A stretch of 64,000 bases of DNA, taken from assembly GCA_002633025.1 (NCBI GenBank), contig NMRB01000051.1:337479-401478 (forward strand). The letters are read 5' to 3'. Positions within the stretch are counted from its first letter, which is position 1. Each line of letters opens with the position of its first letter. Below, piece by piece: positions 11,601 through 23,600 of the stretch. A model generated the notes under the pieces. That model made no database searches. It had not been told where the DNA came from and saw only the letters and a list, made by a program, of their open reading frames with translations. This DNA comes from Notospermus geniculatus. Its lineage: Eukaryota; Nemertea; Pilidiophora; Heteronemertea; Lineidae. The translations under genes were made by a program, and so were the position numbers.

Positions 11601-14600
11601 TCAATGAATGTACTGCACATGTACATGTACATGTATATTGCATTTTATACTTGATATGTCACTTAGAGATATGTTACATTTTGGTTTGTAGGAGCAACGT
11701 GTGGGAGGGGCAAATACTGCAAGTACGCCAAATGCGTATCAACCAGGTACCGATGCCATAGTCGTGCACGAAGTTCCTGCACGTGCCCCGCTGGACTGCA
11801 GTGTTGCCGATGTGAGTACGGAGCTTTGGCATTTTCATTCTACATTTTTTCGTTGTTTAATACTGACTCCGGTGATTTGAGCACACCATTGCCATTAAAG
11901 CACCTCTGTATGCATTAGGTTGTTCCTATCTCGTGGTAGCCGACGTAACCTTTTTGACCTTTGGCGACCTTGCTTTTACATGTAGGTTTACAGACACGGT
12001 CACTGTACACCGTATACCACAGCACTAATTCAAGGTGGCGAGTTTTTAAAAAAATATAACTGACAACTCTTACATGTAATTTTCTGAAAAAATTGCCAAG
12101 GAGGGACATGTCGCATAGCTTGCCACCCTTCAGTCGAATGCTCAGGGAGAAAGAACGATGTAAAGAAGTACATGTACTCTATTATTTTTTTCAGTTAGTT
12201 GTTTGAACCCTTATTGCAGCTGAAGTTGAACACGTGCGATTTTCAGGATCTGGATATTTGTAGTTTGCAACTAGTTACTCGCTGATGCCCGAGAGCTTAT
12301 GTCACCTAGTTGTTGTGACTGATTAGTTTCAACTACGCGCCGATTATCAGTTGCCAACTAGTTCTGACTGTACGTATGGGCGACATAAGCGAGGCTTTAC
12401 ATGTAATTTTCTGAAAAAATTGTCAAGGAGGGACAGGTCGCATAGCTTGCCGCCCTTCAGTCGAATGCTCAGGGAGAAAGAACGATGTAGAAGTACCGTA
12501 CATGTACTCTATTATTTTTTTCAGTTAGTTGTTTGAACCCTTATTGCAAGGGCATATGCAAAGTGAAGCCATGTCCAAAGAGTAGGCTACCAGTTCACAA
12601 CAAATATTGTCATTGCCCGCCTGGCGAGCACTGCTGGAGCAAACGTAAGTATCTTGAATTGTTAAGATGAACCTTCAAAACAAAAGTATAACCACATTAA
12701 GACTAAAAATACCATGCACAATCTTCAATTCCTAGTTCTTCATCTGCAAATACTCTCTTCATCACTGTAAGTTTATTTCTTTTAGCACTATATCACTGAT
12801 GTCATTATTGAGTCACCGCTTCGAGTCGCGAGTAGGCCTCCACATTCTGCACCTTACCATACATGTATTTGTTCAAATGAGGTGTTTTGTAGATAGAAAA
12901 ATTGTGACGCGAAATATTTTCCCATTTAGGGTGGCTGCACACCTAACGCGATTGTTGACGCTTGCGGCAAATGCTTTGTTATTTTCCGCCGCACTGCACG
13001 CAAACAAAGGTTTTGGCGCATGCGTCGCCCTGTCGCATGTGAATCGCGTCAGGTGTGTCCCTACCCTACCCTAAAACCGCGATTGACTAACTATCGATGT
13101 ATACACACTTTTGAAAATACTATCTGTATACTTCCAGCCAACACATGCGTAAAGAACTGCAAGTATGGGGCATGCGTCCCGTTAAAATACAACTGCAAAT
13201 TCCCAGCAGGTTCACGCAGATGTCAATGCCCAGGACGCCAGAAGTGCTGTCGATGTGCGTATAACCAAAAATAGATAACTTATCTGTTTTTGGTATAACT
13301 ATAGGGAGCTTGAAATCGCTGATCTCTTCGAGATTCACCCGTGGAAATATCACTTACTGTGGCTCAAATAAGAAAAAATCAAAGAAACATGATACATTAA
13401 AGAACAAAATGAAGGACGCTGTCAGTTATGTGTGTTTGGATGGCCCTGTGTTTGACCTTGGAGGAATTATACTGACAGTATAATTCCTCCAAGGTTTGAC
13501 AAAGTGCGCACCTGACGATGCTTGCTCTGATGTAGCTAGCCGCTTTTTGGACCGCAAGCCATCTGTTGGATTTGAATTCTAAAATGCTGGCCCGTTAAGA
13601 ACTGTAATATAAAATGTTGATTCACTGATTCTGTATCTCATCATCGTTTATTATTTCTGTTTCAGTCTACTGCGAGAGCCGCTCCTATTGCGGAGGAAAA
13701 TGCAAGAAAGGAAGACGATGCCCGAACAAGTGGATACCTGTTTACAGAAAGGGTAAAACATGCCGCTGTCCACCAGGTTGGACTTGCTGCAAACGTAAGT
13801 AGTATTTGGATACGGTACGCCATCCTCGACCAGGTTTGTGCATCCTTCTTGTTCATGTCCATGTCCGCATGTGGCTCAGGTACACTGTGCATCCTTCATG
13901 TTGATGTACATGTAAATTTCATTCAAAAATGAATAGGCATCTGTTAAGAATACCACCAATTCCATATATAGGACGGTTGTATCATATCCATCTGTAAATT
14001 CATTACTTTACACATGTTTCCAGGAATTACGTGCCCGCGGTGCGGTCATGACACCAGATGTATACCCAAGGGACATTATTGCAAGTACACACAACGGCCA
14101 GGAAAATGTACCTGTCCTGCCAATAAGAAATGTTGTTCTTGTAAGTACTCTACACGTATAATAGGCGATCTGATTCTATTTTTCTCAGGATCACAATAAT
14201 GTACGATTTATGCAAACATAAATGCATGTGTATACATGTTTACTATTGCTTTTGCTCTTATGATGTTTACTTTGTTGGCCTACGGTATCTCATCTAGACA
14301 ATGCAAGTAGAGTACAGTATCTACACTAAGGGATACCAATAAATACACTGTAACCATCAACTTCTACTAAAATGGCACCGGAATCAAAACCACTGAACCG
14401 GGTTTTGGTGTAATTTTCTTTTGAACAAATTTAAGAGCAATTAATTTCTCACAAAATTTCCTGTCCACGCATATCAGTTGTCAATAGGTCCTTGAATAGT
14501 GGAAGTATAAGGCTGCGTTTTTCAGGCAGCATTCGCAAACGTATGAAAACCCACTGAGATTCAACTCACTGAATACATGTATGTTTTTTCTTTTTAGACA

Positions 14601-17600
14601 CTTGCACTGACCGACGAGGCTGCAAAGGAACTTGTCATCCAATAAGATGTCCTTCCAGTAAGGCGCGTGCGCGTCCGGGTTGCACTTGCCCGCGAAATTA
14701 TGTTTGCTGCACACGTAAGTATTATGATTTGCACCTTTATCACGTAGTGACAAGAAAAGTAAAAAAAGAATTGAGAAAACTAGCGCAAAAGTTTCTCACA
14801 CCGTACCATTATAGTCGGGAATTCTTGTTTCAGGTCCAGACTGCGAAAGGAGATGCGGCACAACTGCAAAATGCGTGCCTTCCAACTTCCCCTGCAAAAG
14901 AGTGGGCAACCCCTTTGTGTGCTCATGCCCAGCCCGATTCAAGTGCTGCACCTGTAAGTATTCATGATGTATCCGCAACAAGCAAGCAGAATGAAGTCAA
15001 GAGACAATGGGCTGTATTTTAGAACGTTCCTTAATATTAAGGTCCACCTTAAATCTATTGTTCTCGATGGTTTTACAATAGACTTAAGGTCAACCTTAAC
15101 GTTAAGGAACGTTCTAGAATACGGGCCAAAGACCGAGTCAAATACGTGAAATAAAGTTCCCTATGCAGTAGGCCTATGCAATACTTTTCATAATTTGACT
15201 TCAGCAACTTGCTATGTGGGGGTCCCCGAAGTAAGAGAAGGCGAAGAGGTGAAAATTTTATAGATTTTTGGTTGAACTGATATTAGCCTCTCGGTATTTT
15301 AATACACTCCTACATGTATAAAGCGTATTTTTGTTCCAGTTAATTGCAGAACACGTTGTGGAGGACAATGCCTTAGACATTGTGGCACAAAACTGGCAAG
15401 AGCATCGAGTGGCTGTAAATGTCCCCCAGGTCGTGTGTGCTGCGTTAGTGAGTATCAAAAAAGGGAAAATTCATACTTCTGCAGAGTACCCTCACCCCGC
15501 GGTTTCAAACCGGTATAGCCACTATTTAGCCGACCTCTGAAACTGCTGACGGCGGTAGGCCGGGGAATTCCTGCGGGGAATTTTCAGTGCGACTTGTTGA
15601 ATCACGGACACCAATGTAATAGGGCAGGGAGATCGTCCTTGGGTAACCCCCCCCCCTCCAGCGGGCGATCTGCTTCAGGAATTCCCTGATTCTCGTTTTC
15701 CCCTTTTTTCCCGTCTGAAATATCTCTTTTCAATCTGGTTTCAAGTTTTGGGAATACCATACTTATCCCTATGTAAAAATTCCTTGGGTGTGAAATATAC
15801 CAGTTGAACTTCTCTTAGCAGACACCTCTCCCAGGTGGACACCTCTCTCTTAAGAACACCAAAGTTTGCCCCACTAAAAACTGAGTGCTTTAAAATGTCC
15901 AAAAATTGTCATTTCTATTCATCCTGACCTCTGTGATTAGGACACCTCTCATGATTGTATGTGCACACCTCTCAATTAAGGACACCATCTGTCAGTCCAG
16001 GAGATGTCCTTAATAGAGAGGCAGAACGGAAAGATAAATGTTTTTATTAGAATTTTTTGGCAATGTTTATATTTTGAATGACAGATCACTGTGATTTGGG
16101 TATTTGATAAATAACTGCCCCTCCCCCCGTGTTGACAAAAAAATGTACAGGTTGAAAGAACGGCCCGTAATATCCCAATGATTTCGCGTTCGAAGAAAAG
16201 AAATTCACAATTGGAATCATAAAATCGTGGTGAATAATATAACATCGGCTCGCTGATGAATTTTTGATTATACATGTATATAAAGCAGTTTGAGTGAGTT
16301 AAGGCCTCTTTTGAATTTAGGATATTGCACCGAATATGAAAATACATATTTGTTTGTTCGTACAGGGATAACCTCGTATGTTTTTGCTGGTGTCTCAGTC
16401 TCTTCCCCTCTTGACAGTTTACAATATTCCAATTTTCAAACAATTCAGAACCCACGTGTAGACCCCGGTGTGGAGGCTACGCATGGTGTGTTCATTTCCG
16501 CCACCCATGCAAGGGACGCCGAATATGCAGCTGTCCAAAATACAAGAAATGTTGCCTGTGTGAGTGTTTACATTTGCATGTATTTTATTTTTTCCTCTCT
16601 TGTTACTAAAGTTTTGTGGAGGTGATGATTGTGATGGCGATGATGATCATCGGACCAGGTTGACGTTAGAGTTTCAATAAAGGACAAAGTGTGGTATGCA
16701 ATTTGCAGGTGAATTATGTCTTAATCTGAAGTTACATTGCATTTTGCATTTTGTCTGTGCCAAACGTTTTTAACACCCTGTATAAATCGGCTGGTAAATA
16801 ATCTTACCTGTAAACGAGGTGTTAAAATACTGGGCGTAATGTAAGTCAAAGCGTGATACCATAAAGGAATCAACCATAAAGGTTCAACTGACAAATTTAG
16901 CATTTTATAAATGTGGACAATATGCCTTTAAAACCCAACAGATTTGCATTCTGACGTTTCCATGTGATAGGCAAGACCCTTCTGCACATTCACTGCAAAT
17001 TTTGTTGAATTCCGACTAGTTGATCTTATGATACGAAAGGTCTGAATTAATGAGAACCCCACGAACGATGTGTGTTCAGGGTCATCGGTGTACATTTGAA
17101 TAGGCTGACGTACATTTGTACATGGAACACTAATTGTGCTGAAAATAGCTCAGTTATCGTCAGAAATGGAATTCAAAGCATCATGTTGGCAGGTTCATGT
17201 ACCTCTTCACCACCAAAAAAGTTGAAGCTCGTACCTATTACGTAAAGCCAAAATTCAGGCAGTGAGAGACATCTGGTGGCAACAAAGGAAGTGTCTCCCT
17301 CAGTAAGCTCATCGTTCGCAGTTAAACCTTTATGGTTGATTCCTTTATGGTGATACTTATATTCTGGCCCGTATGCACCAACGCAGATTAACCCTAACTT
17401 CAGCTTAAGTCCAACAGACAGTGGAATTACAATAGAAGATGTGTTGGATACGGGCCTTTGTGTTGAAAAATGGATAAGCATTTTTATGAATATGGGTCCT
17501 GAAGAAGATGTTAATCTGAATCAAGGAAAGTCTTCATACTTGACGATTTCTTCTACATGTACATGTGATTTATGTGTTCGATTTTTTCATACATCAGTCT

Positions 17601-20600
17601 TCTGCCAAAGTCCAGGATGTGGCGGCCGGTGTCTCAGGAGTTGCCCATCAACTACAAGGGAGGTGAGGCACCCAGGTTGCAAATGCAGGCCACCTTTTAA
17701 GTGTTGCAAAGGTAATGTACACACCCACCCAGAATGACATTCATTCGTATGTAGGCCTCAGTAATCTACTTTTTTACTTGTGGGGCCTACCTTCTGTACA
17801 GCAGTCTCTTGTCAGCATTGCTAACAGACAAATCAAAACTGGCCGAGTGTTCTCTTTCCAGGCGGCCAATTCTATTCCGAAATTTCCAGTACAGAAATTT
17901 GTAATTTAAAAATGGTGAATTTGGCCGTGCCGCAAAATTGTTTCTTTCTAAAGCCTGGCAACATCTATCTTTGACCCAATGGAATGCGGAGCTAGGAAAT
18001 TGATCGTTGGATTTTCCACGGACCTTTAATCACACGCGGCTATTGAATGACCGGTGGACAACGCGAACAATCGGGGAACGACCACAAGTGATCGACAAGC
18101 ATGATTATAAACCGCAAAGCTCTGTCACATTACATGACTTCCGCATTCCATTAGGTCGAAGATAGATGTTGCCAGACTTTATCAATATTGTTACTGATGC
18201 GATAGTTCCCAGGGAAAGTAACNCCTATGGCATCATCAGAGAAAACCAGACATCTACAGATAGGTGGAGCTACAGGGCCTATGCAGTGGGTCAACAAATC
18301 TGATAGCGTCACCAGCACCCCCTATGTAAGAAGACTTTCAGGTCCCCTTCATTCAAAGAAGTGTCAAATACCATGACTCTCATCCTGTCTTACGAAATGT
18401 TTCAGTCAAATGCGAAACCAGAGGTTGTGGAGGACGATGCATAAAGAAAAAGTATTGTCCTGGGTACCGCGTTCGTGCAAGAAGGACGTGCAACTGCCGA
18501 CGTGGATATGTGTGCTGCATAAGTAAGTATTGCCAAAGCAAAATTGGTATTCTGAGACTCTGTTGTAAGCAAAAACTCATAAGCTCGCCTTATAAGTTTT
18601 TGATAATAGGCAGGCCTATCTGTACAGTTGAAGGTAGGCCTACAAAATTACAACAGTTCAATAGGCAAAAGAATTTTTTTTAAATATATCAAAATTAAAT
18701 TTAGAATGTGAAATAGAAATAGGGTTTCCAAGGTGAAAGACATTGCTTCCTACCAGAATCGAACCCACGAACCCTCGCATATGGCATCAATCGCCAGCAC
18801 TCAGGGGCACACGCCTTAAACCACTAGGCCAAATCCCCATCTTCAAAAAAGATGGTTCAATGACCCGTGTTTAAACGAGGCGTCCATAAGTACCCTGCGA
18901 GTAGTCCAAACAATCTCCGAACCCAAACAGTTTTTATGTGATACACAGGGTCACAAATAGAGGAGATACAAGTAAAGAATGTGAAATAGAAATAGGGTTT
19001 CCAAGGTGAAAGACATTGCTTCCTACCAGAATCGAACCCACGAACCCTAAATTAAATTTAGATACAGAATGTATGCATCGTTTAAATTGTTGAGAAGACG
19101 TGAGATTTTATTATGTATTTAGCATTCTGGGGTCTGTTTAATAAAGTGACTTTAAGCTACATGGTACCGTTAACCAAATGGAAAATGCATTGAGTTAATA
19201 AGTCATATCCAAAAAAACACTGCACAAAAACGACACACAGTAGGGTTAGACAATAAATCGGAAAGTCGTCTCCGAATATTTCGCAAATTTTCGACCCCAA
19301 TCGGGATCTTCCTCAGGCGCTATACTATGTAGAAGAGATCCCAGAGGGATCACGTCTGGGATCTCTTCTACATAGCGGCTGAGGAAGACCCCGATTGGAG
19401 CCGACTTTCCAATTTATTGTATTATTGAGTTAATAAGTCACTTTATGAAACAGGCCCCACTTAATTACAGACATACTAAATTCGGCTAATTATCCCTCTT
19501 TTGTTTCAGAACCAACATGTCAACGTTGCCTGCCGGGATATTCGCGATGTTTACCTAAAAAGTTTCGTTGTTATAAGCCGGCTCCTCCTTCAAAGTGCAC
19601 ATGCCCAAGAAATACGCGTTGCTGTCTCTGTAAGTGCAATATGATACATGATTGTATGCACCGTTTTCTATCCAAGTATTGATGAAACAGTTCCGGAGTT
19701 TTGCTTTAAATGACGATTTCTCTTGCTTTTAAAGCACTACTGCATGCATTAGGCTTTGTATCACGGGACAGGTGACGTCAACCTTTGAACTTAAAGCATT
19801 CTCGTTTATACGTCTACAGATGTGGTCCATGAACACTATGCCACAGCACTAATTCAGGATGGCGAGGTTGATCATGATCTTGTGTCAATGCATGCTCAAC
19901 AAGATTGTTCAAATCTATCTATTAAATGATCTAATTTACCATTATTAGGCATTGAGACTGTTGCTACCGGTACACATAAAAGAATGAGTTGAAGCATGTT
20001 ACCTTACCCGATGAACGGTTAATCACCCTATAACAGCCTGTTGAATTTATCAAGTGATGAAAAGTATGGAGGCCATTTTAGTCAGCTGAGGTTTCGGCAT
20101 AGTATCAGTCCAGCCTCGGTGTTCCACTGGCTATATACATGTAGGTTGGACAGCAGACCAGTCTTATCAAGGTGGGGAGGGATAAAGAATGTGCACCTCA
20201 TGCATAATGTGGTACATGTACTAGTATCTAAACTTCATCAATATTTCAGTCCTCTGTCACCATAGACGCCATTGCGGCGGCTACTGTAGGAAAGGAAAAT
20301 GTCCAAGCAATAGGATAACTCTGACCGGTAAATGCCAATGTCCACCTGGATACAGTTGCTGCAAAGGTAAATACGTGTTCAGTATTGGTTCATATTATTT
20401 TCAGTTCCACTCTCCGATCGCGGGGTTTTTACGCATGCATGACGAATGTTTAAAAATTCTCCAGTTAACCTGCCTTACTTCGTGCTTGTCCTCGGAATGA
20501 ATGGTCTGTTCATTTGCTCATTTGCAATTACATTTTTTTCAGTGCCAGGCTGTCGTAGGTATTGCGGTCGTCAATCAGGGTGTGTAAAAAAGAAAGAGTG

Positions 20601-23600
20601 TCTTTATCCTAGAACGAGCAAACTATGTTCTTGTCCGAAAGGAAAAATATGCTGCAACTGTAAGTATCAATCACAACATGCATTTGAAAATACCGCAGTT
20701 TCTATCCTGATGTGTAGTTACCATTGTAACTTTAAAGGAGCTGGACGTCCAAGTTGTAAACAAACTGTTGTTTACAAACAGTGGCCAGCAAACTAGTTTT
20801 ATTTCTTCGTGAAGGTGGCAGCACCAGTGATTGTTAGACTAGTGCCCGGTCCAATGCAACTCACTCACGATATTCACGTCAGTACAATGTATATCACCGA
20901 CAATAGGTGGCAGCACCGCAGGCGTCGCGTGGATAGGGAACCAGTGAGTGAGTGTTTACAACTTGGACGTCCAGCTCCTTTAATTTTGATAAATAAAAAT
21001 ACATTATCCAGGTTTCAGATTTTCAACACCATGTCAGTCGGAAAAATGTTGTGTAGTATTAAAGTCTATACGAAGCTTTTTTAATGACTTGAAATGTTTA
21101 TAAAACCCACATCTGATGTTATTGATGGTGGCGACGTAGACGAGAAGTCATTATAGGGAGTTTTCGCAAAGCCCCGAAACGCCAATTGACGCCAACGCCA
21201 AACCTATTGTTAGGCGAAAGGAAGAGAGCACCGAACAAAAGGATCGACGTTCGTGTTTGGCGTTTCAGGGGCTTTGCGAAAACTCTATACTGGCGCTGGC
21301 CCTACCAATACTGACGTGGCGCTGTACCTTGACCGGGTTCGGCAATCTGGAACAGACCCGAGCCTGACATATTCACTATGTATTCATATATATACAAGTG
21401 TCCATACTCCTTTATACTTTTTTCATTTCAGTCATTTGCGGTACCGGTCCATGTGGCGGATTTTGCCAGAGCAAGAAAAAATCCTGTCCCCGCAATTATA
21501 TTGTTGCCGACTATCGTTGCAACTGTCGACCTGGATACAAATGTTGCAAAGGTACTCATGTAAATTTTAGATTTTCTCACTTAAGGAGACTGTCTCGCCT
21601 TAAGAACTCCGCCGAGTCCAGTCATCCTCAGTTGAGGATGTAACACTTTTTATTCCTGGGTTTTCACTGTTAGAAATTATTAATTTTACAGTAGTAATTT
21701 TGCAGTAATTTTACAGAAAGTGCCTGCAGCAGAGTCCCCAGCACTTTCTGTAAATTTACATCATTTTTTAATGGTATGATTCATGTTTTCCTGTATTGGT
21801 TGGACTCCATTGGACATCCCATTATGATGCCTTCTGGGAGTAGTATGAAAATATAATTTGGTCAGCCTCCAGTCAAGTCTCTGTTAACATTTATTTAAGT
21901 CTGTAGTTTTACAGATCACGCTGTAATTTTACAGATCCAGTGCTGGGGACTCTGCTGCACAGATTTTCTGTAAAATCTTCTGTTATTTCTAACAGTGTAG
22001 GAGTTTCAAAACACAAAAATGTTTTTTTAACTTTATACATACTCCTTCATCAAGTTTGAAAAGTTGTATATGTAAAAGTAGGCCGTAATTAATGGGATAT
22101 TGTTCATCAAACACTTTCTGTGATCGAAAGAGGTAGAGGATAGAAGGCTGGTCGACTTAGCTAACAGAAAATGTGAAGGATTCCTCGATTTAGCGGGGTT
22201 GTCAATTTAGAGGGGTAGTCGAACTAATTAAGGGGTTCCATTGAACATTTTTGTACAGTACAACATCCAGTTTTTTAGCGGAACGTTTCAAATTACGTTC
22301 TCATTAAAGCCTCAACTACCACACTGTTAGAAACTTCTGTAATATTTTTACAGAAATTGCCTGCAGCAGAGTTTCAGGAACTTCTGTAAATTTACATATG
22401 GTGTGATTTATGTGTTCCTGTATTAGTTGGACTCAATTGGACTGTCCAGAATGATGCTTTCTGAGAACGTATGAAAATATCATTTGGTCAGCCTGCAGTC
22501 AAGTCTCTGTTAGCATTTATTTGAGTCTGTAATTTTACAGATCACGTCCTGAAACTCTGCTGCAGGAATTTTCTGTAAAATCTTCTGTTTTTTCTAACAG
22601 TGCAAAGTGTTGTCAGGTAGAGGAAAAAAATTACCTCCTGCATACCGTGGAAGAAACCCCGAATAATATTTTATTCTATTTTCAGCGGTAAAATGCCGAT
22701 CACGATGCGGTAAATACGCAAAATGCGTATCGGCAATAAAGTACAAATGCGTGCATCCTATTCCCCGCCAGAGGAAGTGCACGTGTCCATACAAGAAGCA
22801 ATGTTGCCTCTGTAAGTACATGTAAATTCATAAGGAGTTTGTGAGGAGAGTTTAAGAGCTACAATAAAAAGGAATTAGTCGCGGCAGTAAAAAATGGCAC
22901 AAAGAATAATTTCGCGGGCCGCAAAATTCACAATTTTAAAATTACAAATTTCCGTGATTCAGCGGATCGCAACTTTAGCGAAGCATTGATTTGTATTGAT
23001 CTGACCGTGTTTAAAATGGTATTCGGACGCAACAAAACGGTAACCGCAGCAGTTCAATTATGCAATTACATGTAGTAGCACTATACACTAAAGCAAGGTT
23101 CATTGGCACACGGAATTGGTCCGATTCCGGAGCCATGTTCCCGAAGCCGTCGTAAGGTTAACGATGTCGTTACGCTATGCATTTTTCCAGTTTTAACGAC
23201 ATCGTTTACCTAACGACGGCTTCGGGAACATGGGCCCAGGGTCCGCAAAAATCTATCAAATGGACTTCAGCGTTGTCGTATCCGGAAAACTAGGGGCAAA
23301 CGGACAGGAAACGGATCGGATCCGTGTGCCAATGAACCTTGCTTAATACATCCTGGCCTGCGGGACCAGTTGGCTTTTAATGCACTGTCGCTATAACTGA
23401 GTAAGTTAGGTACAGTATNTGTAAATTTACATCATTTTTTAATGGTATGATTCATGTTTTCCTGTATTGGTTGGACTCCATTGGACATCCCATTATGATG
23501 CCTTCTGGGAGTAGTATGAAAATATAATTTGGTCAGCCTCCAGTCAAGTCTCTGTTAACATTTATTTAAGTCTGTAGTTTTACAGATCACGCTGTAATTT

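Larger units (their letters stand above)
21749..23418 (+). repeat. Tandem segmental duplication, unit 1 (exon 24)
   Basis: Near-identical to 23420-24921. It has an extra 282 bp TIR element (22321-22603) that unit 2 lacks. It ends at the N at 23419 with the same sequence that ends unit 2. Confidence 0.88.

Noticed and set aside
15976-16455. Minus-strand frame of 159 codons
   Set aside because: Overlaps intron 16 and the start of exon 17 on the other strand; no recognisable family or signals.
18744-18840. Functional tRNA gene
   Set aside because: A and B boxes are present but the acceptor stem does not close well and the region is partly repeated nearby, so a SINE is more likely.
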